The notes under the pieces: generated by a model
Database searches by the model: none
Told to the model about the DNA's origin: nothing
Seen by the model: only the letters and a program-made list of their open reading frames with translations
Shown: in pieces, positions 18,015-27,095 of the stretch
How the letters are laid out: every line of letters begins with the position of its first letter
Position numbering within the stretch: position 1 is the first letter of the stretch
DNA from: Kiritimatiellia bacterium
Lineage (GTDB): Bacteria > Verrucomicrobiota > Kiritimatiellia > SLAD01
Direction: 5' to 3'
Length of the DNA stretch: 32,175 nucleotides
Assembly (NCBI GenBank): GCA_007126515.1
Contig: SLBD01000187.1
Span: 1 to 32,175, forward strand
Position numbers and translations under genes: made by a program

Positions 18015-18814
18015 GGAGATTCAACTACACCATGGATCCGATAGGTGTATCGCTGTGATTCCGTATTCGCGATAATAAACAAATGTTGGCTGAAAGCGTG
18101 AGGATGATCCTCTACATCTAGTTGCAGAAGAATGGCACCACGCTCGCCTGGAGGCAGTGGATCTTGGGGCCATTCGATTACCCGAGTCCGTACTCCGCCT
18201 CTGACCGTGCGCAGGACCAAAGGTTGATCGCCCTGGTTCTCTATGTCAATACGTGCCTCCAGGCCTGCGATTTGATCCGTGCTCAGAGAGCCCATATCCA
18301 AGCGCTCCTCCAAAAATAAAAGTTGCGGCCCAATCATGGGTGCTGCGGGAGCTGCGGTCTCTCCCTCACTCACTGTTCCTGTGATGCGATGAACTTTTGT
18401 CGGTTCTGTTGCATTGGAAGTGACTGTGATCGTACGACGCACGGTATGCGGTCGCGCGGCGAGTCTAAATTGCGCAGCAATCTGCCCCGTTTCTCCGGGC
18501 ATTAAAGGCGCGCGAGGCCAGTCCGTGATTCTCGTTCCGCAGCATCCTCTGACATTGGATAGGATCAGTGGCTGATCACCGCTGTTCACAAATTCGATCT
18601 TCCGTTGAAAAAGCTCCAAGTCGGCCAGAGTCAACGTTCCCATGTCTAAAGCTGCTTCTGCAAATTCGAGCACAGCACCTGTGGGCTTGGTGTTCTCAGT
18701 CTCCGCAGCATCCACTTTCCAGAGGGATGGAACGCAGAAGAAAAAGATGAGGAGAAAACGGATAGCAGCGGAGTGTGATATCAGGGCTTTACTTGATGTG
18801 CGAATGAAGTCCAT
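18011..18814 (-). CDS. Exported protein with two DUF1573-like domains
   Basis: Two tandem homologous units: LDMGTLTLADLELFQRKIEFVNSGDQPLILSNVRGCCGTRITDWP and LDMGSLSTDQIAGLEARIDIENQGDQPLVLRTVRGGVRTRVIEWP. Stop overlaps the next gene by 4 bp. Confidence 0.78.
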   Translation of the reverse strand: MDFIRTSSKALISHSAAIRFLLIFFFCVPSLWKVDAAETENTKPTGAVLEFAEAALDMGTLTLADLELFQRKIEFVNSGDQPLILSNVRGCCGTRITDWPRAPLMPGETGQIAAQFRLAARPHTVRRTITVTSNATEPTKVHRITGTVSEGETAAPAAPMIGPQLLFLEERLDMGSLSTDQIAGLEARIDIENQGDQPLVLRTVRGGVRTRVIEWPQDPLPPGERGAILLQLDVEDHPHAFSQHLFIIANTESQRYTYRIHGVVESP

Positions 18815-18899
18815 TGTGAGTTCCTAACGTCGCAAGTGTTGTTAGATATACCGCAATAATATAGCGTGAAAGGGCTATCAGACAAGAGTTAGGTTGTGT

Positions 18900-19433
18900 A
18901 TGGGAGATTTATCGGGATTTTGGGATCGGACCCCGCGTTGGTTCGTTATTGTTGCGGGTTCTTTTGTGGGGATCTCGCTACTGTCTTTGTTACTGCGCCA
19001 CTCGATCATCACTGGCGCGGAAACGACGATGTGGAAATTCGCTGCGGTCCACTTTGCCGGATATATTTTTTTCATTATTTCACCCGTTGAAATCCTGTAC
19101 ATCCACATGCTACGGGAAGGGCATGATGCATGGACACTATTCGGCGTGGCGATGGGTACAGCGCTCTTGGCGCAGGCCATTGATTATGGGATCGGACTTG
19201 CCTTCAGTAATACCCTGATCGAGAAGATTATTGGTGCCCGCAAATACAAACGCAACATGCGTCGCATTGAAGCCTATGGTGGCTGGACCATCTTTTTCTT
19301 CTGTCTCTTTCCTCTTTCATCACCCATCGTCGTATTGGTTGCGGGAATGATCCGTTACTCGTGGAAACAAGTGGCCCTGTTCAGCATTGCGGGCTTAGCA
19401 TTGAAATATGCCATTATACTCCTGTTGGTTTGA
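18900..19433 (+). CDS. VTT/DedA-like (SNARE-associated) integral membrane protein
   Basis: ORF 18894..19433; several TM helices; IDYGIGLAFSNTLIEKIIGARKYKRNMRRIEAYGGWTIFFFCLFPLSSPIVVLVAGMIRYSWKQ resembles the VTT core. Confidence 0.7.
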   Translation: MGDLSGFWDRTPRWFVIVAGSFVGISLLSLLLRHSIITGAETTMWKFAAVHFAGYIFFIISPVEILYIHMLREGHDAWTLFGVAMGTALLAQAIDYGIGLAFSNTLIEKIIGARKYKRNMRRIEAYGGWTIFFFCLFPLSSPIVVLVAGMIRYSWKQVALFSIAGLALKYAIILLLV

Positions 19434-19451
19434 ATCCAGGTCTCAGAGGAC

Positions 19452-22400
19452 TCAAGGCACACCGTGTTGGCGGGCAGACTCACTTCTTATATGCACAGTA
19501 AAATAGAGGCAGGGAATCACAACGAGAGTCAACAGCATGGATGTGCTGAGACCTCCAATGACAGCGAGGGCCAACGGCCGCATAATATCCGCTCCTTCTC
19601 CTATCCCGATTGCCAGCGGTGACATGCCGAGTATGGTTGTTAATGTAGTCATCAGGATAGGGCGCAGACGCGTTGCTCCGGCCTCGACGATTGCTTTCTG
19701 CAAGGGCATGTTTTGTTCGCGACGGCCGCTTTCGATATATTCGACCAAGAGAATAGCGTTGTTGACGACGATCCCAACGAGAAGCAATAGTCCGATCAGG
19801 GCTGGCGCAGAGAGGGGGGTGGAAGTAATCCAGAGAATTCCAATCACCCCAATCAGCGCGAGGGGCGCTGATAACAGTATGATCAAGGGACTGCTGATGC
19901 GCTCATATTGAACCGCCATCACAGCAAAGACCAGCAATATCGCCAGTCCGATCACTACGGTCAATTCACGATTCGTATCCTGGATGGTTTCCCACTGGCC
20001 GCCCAGGAGTACATTGTAGCCGTCCGGTAAACCGATGTCGCTGAGACGCGCCTGAATTTCAGTGATCACCGTGCTGATGTCGCTCACGGATGGGTTGAGG
20101 TCAGCGGTCACTCGAACAATCCGGGACTGATTTTCGCGCCAGATGGTTGCAGGGCTGTCGACAACATCAAGCCGCGCGACATCACGCAGAAACGTCGTCT
20201 GATCTCCTTGAGTGGCTACAATCAAATCGCCGAGCCGACCTGTATCGTCTATCTCATCCCGCCGGAGTCGGACTCGAACATCGTACTCTTGGCCACGATC
20301 AAGAAAGCGCGTCGCAACTCCTCCATCTAGCGCAGTACGGACGACAGCGCCGATATCCGCGACTCCCAGTCCGGCCCGAGCCGCACGATCCCGGTCTATA
20401 CGGATTTCCAATAATGGCGATCGATCTTCGTCGCCAAACTCCAAATTCTCCAAGCCAGCAATCCCTTGCAAGCGATCATATACATCCCGTCCGATCATTT
20501 CCAATTGATCCAAGTTGGGACCCGTCAGTCCAACCACGATATCATCGCCGGAACTGGTGAACCGCAGTCCTCTGATTTGCGGAGGCCGAACACCTACGCG
20601 TCCGCCCGGAATATCCAATGCCAGCACAGATTGACGTGCTTGCTGAATCCATCGACCTGCAGGCATGTTGGGGCGCTGTGAGGCAGGAACCAACTGTACA
20701 AGGAATTGTGCGAGACCCGAGTTCTCCGTTACTGTTCCCCCCCAAAGGGTGCCTCCGGCTAAAGTATATACTGTTTGGACGTGCGGATCGTCCAACAGGA
20801 GACTTTCGATCTGGCGCGCGGCAGCAAGAGTATCTTCGGGCGGAGTGCCTGAAGGCAGTCGTAGGCTAACCCGTACTTCACCATCATCCAGAGCTGGCAG
20901 AAATTCTCTGCTGAGTCCGCCCACAAGATGTAGCGCTCCGCTCATGAGCACAACCACGCTGATTAAGACCAGCCAGCGCCAACGTAAGACGGCGGGTAGT
21001 GCATAACGATATCGATCCGCAAGCTTCATCATGCCGGTACCGAACTTCTTGATGATAAGCGTTCGGTGTAATCGGCTACTACGCTTCATCTTGCCGAGCA
21101 AAGCCGCCAGCATGGGGACCAATGTCAAAGCCGCTCCTAGAGTGGCAAGAATGGCAAAGGAGATCGTCAGAATCATTTCACGAAAGACCAAGGCGGCGGC
21201 TCCCGTGATCAATAAGAATGGTAGTACTGCAGCCAGATTGGTCAGGGTTCCCGCTGTGACCGCAGATACGACTTCGCTTGCGCCATCTTCTGCCGCTTGA
21301 TCAGGGGACTTTCCAAGTTCTTCTCGATGCCGGTAAATATTCTCCAGCATCACAATGGCATTATCGAGTAAGAGTCCGACGCCGAGGGCAAGGCCTCCGA
21401 GGCTGATGATATTCAGATTCAAGTCATTTCCAGCCATCAACATAAAGGTGACCATGAGGGCGATGGGAATAGAGAGGCTAACGACAAACGCTTTGCGGAG
21501 GCTGCCCAGAAACAAGAGGATTAACCCCATTGCGAGCAATCCGCCAATCACGGCAGCTGATGCAACGCCCGATAATGCTCCGCGGATGAAGAATGTGGGG
21601 TCCATCGTTGTGCTGAATTCAATGTCTTCGGGAATGAAGCCGGACGTCCGCATGTCGGCGAGGGCGGCAGTGACAGCATCGGACACAGCCACCGTGTTTG
21701 CCTCTGGCTGCTTAAAAACATCCACTTGCGCCGCAGGGCGCCCATTGAGGCGCGCAAACACGCGTTGATCTGCCCCCCCGTCGGATACGAGGGCAATATC
21801 GGAGATGCGAATGGTTGTTCCATCACTCGTATCGCGCACAGGCAGAAGAACACGCTCAATATCGAGGAGGGAGGTGAATAGTCCGATGGTGGTCGTCTGC
21901 ACGTCAAATGAAGCGGCCGCCAGACGCCCTCCTGAGATGTCGACGTTTTCTGCGGCCAACGCATGTTCGACATCGCTTAATGTTAAGCCGTATCGTGTCA
22001 AACGTTGTTGATCAACCGCCACTTCGATTTCTCGGATCTGCCCGCCAATGGCTTCTACCGCCGACACGCCCTCGATCATCAGGAGTTGAGGAGCTAGGGA
22101 ATTCTCTACCCAGTCGGTGACGTCAGCCTCACTGCGTAGTGTGGAGCTGAATCCACCTCGCCAAACAGCTTGCATGCCTGGATCAAACTTTCTGACTCGA
22201 GGCTGGTCCGCCGCGTCGGGCAGCCGATTGCGGATTTGCTCGATATTGCGCGCTACATCCTGCAAGGCAAAATCGAGATTTGTGCCAAAGCTGAAGCTCA
22301 GGTCTAGATCCGTTCGGCCTTGCCGCACCCGGCTTTCAATCCGAGTAAGATTGTCTATACCAGAGACCCCTCGTTCGATGACACGAGTGATTTGCTGTTC

Positions 22401-22619
22401 CATCACTTCGGGGGACACCCCCGGGTAATTCACTGATACACGAATCTGAGGGTATTCAATCGTTGGCAGCAGATCCACTGCCAGTTGCTGCAGCGAAAGT
22501 AAGCCACCTATGAAAACAACTAGCGTGATAGCCAGAGTTCCGATGGGGCGGCGTATCGCCAAGCGTGTAATAGTTGCAAGCCCGCCGCGAAGATGGTCTT
22601 TTCGGTTAGACTGCATCAC
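19452..22619 (-). CDS. RND efflux transporter permease subunit (AcrB/MdtB-like)
   Basis: 1055 aa (GTG at 22619 or ATG at 22616); RRPIGTLAITLVVFIGGLLSLQQLAVDLLPTIEYPQIRVSVNYPGVSPEVMEQQITRVIE, GVGLLLDNAIVMLENIYRH, LLLVGIVVNNAILLVEYIE. Confidence 0.97.
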   Translation of the reverse strand: MMQSNRKDHLRGGLATITRLAIRRPIGTLAITLVVFIGGLLSLQQLAVDLLPTIEYPQIRVSVNYPGVSPEVMEQQITRVIERGVSGIDNLTRIESRVRQGRTDLDLSFSFGTNLDFALQDVARNIEQIRNRLPDAADQPRVRKFDPGMQAVWRGGFSSTLRSEADVTDWVENSLAPQLLMIEGVSAVEAIGGQIREIEVAVDQQRLTRYGLTLSDVEHALAAENVDISGGRLAAASFDVQTTTIGLFTSLLDIERVLLPVRDTSDGTTIRISDIALVSDGGADQRVFARLNGRPAAQVDVFKQPEANTVAVSDAVTAALADMRTSGFIPEDIEFSTTMDPTFFIRGALSGVASAAVIGGLLAMGLILLFLGSLRKAFVVSLSIPIALMVTFMLMAGNDLNLNIISLGGLALGVGLLLDNAIVMLENIYRHREELGKSPDQAAEDGASEVVSAVTAGTLTNLAAVLPFLLITGAAALVFREMILTISFAILATLGAALTLVPMLAALLGKMKRSSRLHRTLIIKKFGTGMMKLADRYRYALPAVLRWRWLVLISVVVLMSGALHLVGGLSREFLPALDDGEVRVSLRLPSGTPPEDTLAAARQIESLLLDDPHVQTVYTLAGGTLWGGTVTENSGLAQFLVQLVPASQRPNMPAGRWIQQARQSVLALDIPGGRVGVRPPQIRGLRFTSSGDDIVVGLTGPNLDQLEMIGRDVYDRLQGIAGLENLEFGDEDRSPLLEIRIDRDRAARAGLGVADIGAVVRTALDGGVATRFLDRGQEYDVRVRLRRDEIDDTGRLGDLIVATQGDQTTFLRDVARLDVVDSPATIWRENQSRIVRVTADLNPSVSDISTVITEIQARLSDIGLPDGYNVLLGGQWETIQDTNRELTVVIGLAILLVFAVMAVQYERISSPLIILLSAPLALIGVIGILWITSTPLSAPALIGLLLLVGIVVNNAILLVEYIESGRREQNMPLQKAIVEAGATRLRPILMTTLTTILGMSPLAIGIGEGADIMRPLALAVIGGLSTSMLLTLVVIPCLYFTVHIRSESARQHGVP

Positions 22620-23737
22620 GTCTTCCCGCGAGACGTCGGAGAGTTCTCGTCGACAGTAGCTTCAGAGTCGCTATCCCAACGGACGATCCGAACGCTTTGC
22701 TCCTCACGTAATTCCCGAGGGTTTGATGCAACGACAACATCATTGGCTGACAGACCCGCTTGCACTTCAATATAGCCCCCGCGCTCTACCCCAAGTTGAA
22801 CCTCCTTGCGGTAAAGCTGGTCGTCGGCAATGACAAATACATACGGCTCTGCCCTGTCACGGGCCACAGCCGCTACGGGAACGGCCAGCACGTCGGCTCG
22901 GCGGTCAATTCTGGCTTCCGCCCGCACCATGAACCCAACTCTCACTCCATCCTGTATCGCGCGTTCTGGTATTCGAGTGTCTACCCGTAAGAGCCGGTCC
23001 CCTTGTCGCATTGCCGGAGCAATGCGCACAATCGTCAGGTCGAAACAGCAATCTGGCATGGCATCAAACGTTGCTGTGAGAGTCTCTCCCTCGCGAATAT
23101 GGACCGCATCGATTTCCGAAACACGGAATCGCGCCCGGATATCGTCATCGGCGATCAACTCGAACACGGGGGCCCGCGTTTGCACAGCTTCGCCTGGTTC
23201 AACATACCGGGCGGTGATCAAGCCGGCACGCGGGGCGGCAATCACGGAGTTCTCCAAACGGACCTTCCACACCTGTTCGGTGCTGGATGCTACGTGCCAC
23301 GCAGCGCGGGCAGCAAAGTATTCGGCTTCGGCGACAATGTCGCGTGCCCTCAGATCTCTAAGTCGTTCATAATCTAACTTGGCGAGTTCGAGCTGTGCCC
23401 GGGCTCGTTCCAGCTCCGCCTCGGTTTCTGCTTTGTCGAGTCGAGCCAATACATCGCCCGGCTCAACACGATCGCCTTCATCCACATATACACTGTCTAC
23501 AGCCCCACCAGTACGGGCCGCGATTTGAACGCGGGCGCGCGGTTCAACCTCACCCGATAATCGCAATGTCCGGTACAGCTCTCGCGGAGTGACACGATAG
23601 GCCGCAACAGCGATCGATTGGCTAGGGCGGGAATCGGCCAGCGAGTCGCTGCGACAGCTGGCTCCAAATCCAATGATGAGGATGCCGAAGACAACCATGC
23701 AGAGCCTAATCCAAAATCTATCATGCTCATATTTCAT
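22616..23737 (-). CDS. RND efflux periplasmic adaptor (membrane fusion) lipoprotein
   Basis: Start at 23737 (MKYEHDRFWIRLCMVVFGILIIGFGASCRSD, lipobox GASC); RVQIAARTGGAVDSVYVDEGDRVEPGDVLARLDKAETEAELERARAQLELAKLDYERL; overlaps the permease start. Confidence 0.95.
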   Translation of the reverse strand: MKYEHDRFWIRLCMVVFGILIIGFGASCRSDSLADSRPSQSIAVAAYRVTPRELYRTLRLSGEVEPRARVQIAARTGGAVDSVYVDEGDRVEPGDVLARLDKAETEAELERARAQLELAKLDYERLRDLRARDIVAEAEYFAARAAWHVASSTEQVWKVRLENSVIAAPRAGLITARYVEPGEAVQTRAPVFELIADDDIRARFRVSEIDAVHIREGETLTATFDAMPDCCFDLTIVRIAPAMRQGDRLLRVDTRIPERAIQDGVRVGFMVRAEARIDRRADVLAVPVAAVARDRAEPYVFVIADDQLYRKEVQLGVERGGYIEVQAGLSANDVVVASNPRELREEQSVRIVRWDSDSEATVDENSPTSRGKT

Positions 23738-23832
23738 ACAAATGTGTCGCAGGTTCCTGTGGTAGTTAACAGCCATAATGTTCTTTTGGGAGGCTGTTCA
23801 TCGAGATTGAAGTTCTGCCTGCAGGCTGCAGG

Positions 23833-23859
23833 CTTCCGGCTGAAGCCTGTACTACCAAC
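23833..23859 (+). repeat. Family-1 REP-like unit, forward
   Basis: CTTCCGGCTGAAGCCTGTACTACCAAC; adjoins the near-palindrome GCCTGCAGGCTGCAGGC (23817-23833). Confidence 0.85.
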
Positions 23860-23880
23860 AGTTTCTCGCACCAAAGAGTG

Positions 23881-23903
23881 TTCGTAGTCCCGCCTTCAGG
23901 CGG
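23881..23903 (-). repeat. Family-1 REP-like unit, reverse
   Basis: TTCGTAGTCCCGCCTTCAGGCGG. Confidence 0.85.
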
Positions 23904-23915
23904 TTTCCTTCCTCT

Positions 23916-23942
23916 CTTCCGGCTGAAGCCGATACTACAAAC
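23916..23942 (+). repeat. Family-1 REP-like unit, forward
   Basis: CTTCCGGCTGAAGCCGATACTACAAAC. Confidence 0.88.
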
Positions 23943-23976
23943 GGGCTCTCATACCCGCGAGATTCCCTCACTCGAG

Positions 23977-24000
23977 GTTTGTAGTCCCGGCTTTAGCCGA
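23977..24000 (-). repeat. Family-1 REP-like unit, reverse
   Basis: GTTTGTAGTCCCGGCTTTAGCCGA; ends 16 nt before the transposase ATG. Confidence 0.88.
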
Positions 24001-24016
24001 CTACACTATCTTCATT

Positions 24017-24652
24017 ATGTATAACTGGCGCAATATGACCGAGCCGCAACGCGCCGAAGCTATCGAGCATCGCCGCCTGCTCCATCGTCCGTTGCACGGT
24101 CCGCCTCACTTCAACGAACGCGGTCGCCACCGCTACCATCTCATCGCCGCCAACTACCAGCATCAGACCATCATCGGCCAAAGCCTGGACCGCATGACTG
24201 GCTTCAGTCAGATACTCTTCTCCGTGTTGGATAAGGGCGAAAACGAGCTTCATGCGTGGTGCGTTTTGCCCAACCATTGGCATGCCTTGATCGGCACAGA
24301 TGATCTAAAGAAACTGCTTAGTGCAATCGGCAAACTCCATGGACGGACCTCTTTTGAATGGAACGGTGAGGAGGAAGCGCGAGGCCGCCAGTGCTGGCAT
24401 CGTTGCGCTGACCGACGCATTCGCTCCGAGGCCCATTTACATGCTGTGCGGAACTATATCCATCATAATCCGGTAAAGCATGGGTACGTAACAAATTGGG
24501 AAGATTGGCCTTGGTCCAGCGCCAGTGATTACCTTCAAGAAGTTGGACTGAAAACCGCCCGTATAATGTGGGAGCAATATCCCATCCTCGATATGGGGAA
24601 GGGGTGGGATGAAAATATAGAATCGCCCTGTGGAGGAAGAATCACCGGCTAA
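24017..24652 (+). mobile_element. REP-associated tyrosine transposase (RAYT; IS200/IS605-like Y1 superfamily)
   Basis: 211 aa; HUH motif VLPNHWHALIG; IRSEAHLHAVRNYIHHNPVKHGYVTNWEDWPWSSASDY is the typical RAYT C-terminal signature with catalytic Tyr region. Flanked by REP-like palindromes. Confidence 0.93.
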
Positions 24653-24668
24653 AGCCGGTACTACAAAC
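24645..24668 (+). repeat. Family-1 REP-like unit, forward
   Basis: CCGGCTAAAGCCGGTACTACAAAC; overlaps the RAYT stop codon (TAA within GGCTAA). Confidence 0.88.
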
Positions 24669-24689
24669 AGGTTTGTCTATTCCAAGGCC

Positions 24690-24710
24690 GTTCGTAGTCC
24701 CGCCTTCAGG
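24690..24710 (-). repeat. Family-1 REP-like unit, reverse
   Basis: GTTCGTAGTCCCGCCTTCAGG. Confidence 0.85.
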
Positions 24711-24740
24711 AGGCGCTTTTCCCGCGCGTTCATTTACTCC

Positions 24741-24770
24741 CTTCCGGCTAAAGCCGATACTGCAAGCAGG
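24741..24770 (+). repeat. Family-1 REP-like unit, forward
   Basis: CTTCCGGCTAAAGCCGATACTGCAAGCAGG. Confidence 0.83.
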
Positions 24771-24788
24771 TTCTCGCTTCCAATGGTC

Positions 24789-24806
24789 GTTTGTACTCCC
24801 AACTCC
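24789..24806 (-). repeat. Degenerate family-1 REP-like unit, reverse
   Basis: GTTTGTACTCCCAACTCC, compared with GTTTGTAGTCCCGGCTTT; hairpin lost. Confidence 0.45.
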
Positions 24807-24894
24807 CCAAAAACTCGTGATTGCGGATTGTTGATGAATTGATAGAGTACCGCAGGTTCAATTCAGTAAACCTAATACTGCAAGGAGCTAGTTC

Positions 24895-27087
24895 ATGCCA
24901 AAACAGAAAACACCGGTTGTCTTGGGAAATGCGCGGTTCACGGTCTATTCTCCGGGCTGCGTACGAATGGAGTATGCCAAGGAAGGTCAATTTTCTCCGA
25001 ACCCTTCGGTGCTGACCGGTGGAACTGCGGCCTCGTCTATATCGGCGGATGTGGTCGTGAAAGGAAAATCTTTGACGCTCCGGACGGATCAATTGTCTTT
25101 GTACTATACCGACAATGGCGAGAACTTCTCGCCCGCAAACTTGCGCATCGAACATAAGAATATTGCCGGCAACAAGGAGTATTGGGTTCCAGGCAAACGG
25201 GATGACGGGAATCTGGGCACCGTGAAGCGCTCGTTGGATTCGTGGACGTGGTGCGGCGGTCCCGGAGCGTACCCAGTAGAAGGAATCCTGAGTCGGCAAG
25301 GTGGACATTTTCTGCCGGACGAGCCTCGCGTCTATTGGAATCCAGCATCGAAATGGATTGAGAATCGTTCCCGATCCGTGTGGTTTGATGGATACTTCTT
25401 TGCCTACGGCAGTGATTTCAAGGGCGCTCTAAAAGACTTCATTAAGGTGTTCGGCCCCATTCCCATGGTACCTCGCTGGACCTTTGGCTTCTGGTACTCG
25501 CGCTGGTATCCATACAAGGCTCAAGAATTTGTGGATCTTGCCAAACGCTATCGCAAGGCCGGTATTCCGATTGATGTGATGATTATTGATACCGATTGGC
25601 GGGATGGCTGGGGTGGTTACGACTGGAGTAAAAAGTATTTCCCAAATCCTGAAAAGGCGCTCAAGAAACTCCATGATCTTGGACTCATCACTTCATTGAA
25701 TGATCATCCGGGTTACGATGGCTATGAAGCCTTGCCAGAAAACGACAGTCATATTCCAGGCGTCGAAAAAGCGTTGGGACCCCGCCCGCACAATGGCGAC
25801 TGGGCCTGCGATTGGTCGAATCAGAAGGCGCTGACGCATTGGCGAAAGCATGTGTTAGGACCCTTCTTCGATCAAGGGATGGATTTCTGGTGGGTGGATG
25901 GATGGATCAAATCGCCGTCGAATTCTTTAGATAGCCAGTTATGGGCGAATCAGCACTATTATGAGCTAGCCGAAGAAAAGACAGGTAAGCGAGGCATGAT
26001 CCTTTCTCGCTGGGGCGGGATTGGCTCGCATCGCTATCCGGTGCAGTTCTCTGGCGACACCCATTCCAACTGGCACACGCTCAAACATCAAATTGAGTTC
26101 ACGGCTCGATCGGGCAATTTAGGAGCGGCCTATTGGTCTCACGATATTGGTGGTTTCCATGAGAAGGAAATTGATGAAGAGATTTTTATTCGCTGGTTTC
26201 AGTTTGGCTCGTTGAGCCCTGTATTTCGGACGCATAGTGCATTCGGAATTCGTGAGCCGTGGAAGTTCAGTTCGCGCTGTCAGCGGTTGTTCCGTAAGCA
26301 AACTCATATGCGCTATGCCCTAGCGCCGCTGTTTTATGGGTTGGCACGCGAAGCGCATCTGGAGGGTCTGCCTATTTGTCGGCCGATGTATTTGGACAAC
26401 AATGAGAACGATGGCGGAGCCTTGGATCGTAAACACCAATATATGTTGGGATCCGATTTGCTGGTAATTCCTGCCGATGGTGGGATTGACAAGAATACTC
26501 GTGTGCAACGAAAGCGGGCGTATTTTCCCAAAGGCACTTGGCGTTCGCTGGAAACCAACGATGTGCGGATGGGTTTGCATGATGCAATCATCGATATCCC
26601 TTTGGATCTGATTCCTGTCTATGTGCGGGAAGGAGCCATCCTGCCCAGCCAAGCCGTTGGAGAGCGTCTGGGAACGCAAACACCTGAAGAGATCCAATTT
26701 GACTTTTTCCCAGCCGAAGGCATCGATTCCACGTACCAGCTCTACGAGGATGATGGTGAGTCGCTGGCACATCAAAGTGGCCAATTTGCGATCACGAATC
26801 TGCGCGGAAAGGCGGAGTTGGACCAAGTCACGCTGGACATTGACGCACCGCAGGGTACGTATAAAGGGATGCCGAAACAGCGCACGTATGTGGTACGGTG
26901 TGCGTTGAACGAAGGCGAGAAGGTTGTAAAGGCGCACGTGAAAGTGGGGAAACAGGCCCCGGTTGAGGTGAAGACTCGTGTGACAAAGTCTTGCTTGGCG
27001 GGTACAGTTAAGACACCGTATCGATTTGCTGAGGTGCAAATCGTCAGTCGCAACAAACCAGTGAAGGTTGTGTGGACGCTTAAATGA
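24895..27087 (+). CDS. GH31 glycosidase (alpha-glucosidase-type), no evident signal peptide
   Basis: 730 aa; WTFGFWYSRWYPYKAQEFVDLAKRYRKAGIPIDVMIIDTDW, MDFWWVDGWI nucleophile region, SRWGGIGSHRYPVQFSGDTHSNW acid/base region, AAYWSHDIGGF, FFPAEGIDSTYQLYEDDGES C-terminal (DUF5110-type). Confidence 0.95.
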   Translation: MPKQKTPVVLGNARFTVYSPGCVRMEYAKEGQFSPNPSVLTGGTAASSISADVVVKGKSLTLRTDQLSLYYTDNGENFSPANLRIEHKNIAGNKEYWVPGKRDDGNLGTVKRSLDSWTWCGGPGAYPVEGILSRQGGHFLPDEPRVYWNPASKWIENRSRSVWFDGYFFAYGSDFKGALKDFIKVFGPIPMVPRWTFGFWYSRWYPYKAQEFVDLAKRYRKAGIPIDVMIIDTDWRDGWGGYDWSKKYFPNPEKALKKLHDLGLITSLNDHPGYDGYEALPENDSHIPGVEKALGPRPHNGDWACDWSNQKALTHWRKHVLGPFFDQGMDFWWVDGWIKSPSNSLDSQLWANQHYYELAEEKTGKRGMILSRWGGIGSHRYPVQFSGDTHSNWHTLKHQIEFTARSGNLGAAYWSHDIGGFHEKEIDEEIFIRWFQFGSLSPVFRTHSAFGIREPWKFSSRCQRLFRKQTHMRYALAPLFYGLAREAHLEGLPICRPMYLDNNENDGGALDRKHQYMLGSDLLVIPADGGIDKNTRVQRKRAYFPKGTWRSLETNDVRMGLHDAIIDIPLDLIPVYVREGAILPSQAVGERLGTQTPEEIQFDFFPAEGIDSTYQLYEDDGESLAHQSGQFAITNLRGKAELDQVTLDIDAPQGTYKGMPKQRTYVVRCALNEGEKVVKAHVKVGKQAPVEVKTRVTKSCLAGTVKTPYRFAEVQIVSRNKPVKVVWTLK

Positions 27088-27095
27088 GGTAGCAG

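Noticed and set aside
20147-20560. 137 aa plus-strand ORF (and others at 21355-21768, 22830-23372) opposite the RND genes
   Set aside because: Antisense to well-supported RND permease/adaptor frames; Arg/Ser/Pro-rich composition.
23833-24806. Regular ~25 nt repeats resembling a CRISPR array
   Set aside because: Units alternate in orientation, are variable, have irregular spacing and surround a RAYT; REP/BIME-like, not CRISPR. No cas genes present.
24748-25308. 186 aa minus-strand ORF reaching from the REP array into GH31
   Set aside because: Antisense to the GH31 N-terminus and traverses repeat sequence; no recognisable domain.
26320-27039. 239 aa minus-strand ORF opposite the second GH31
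   Set aside because: Antisense to a strongly supported CDS; Arg/His/Leu-rich shadow ORF without motifs.
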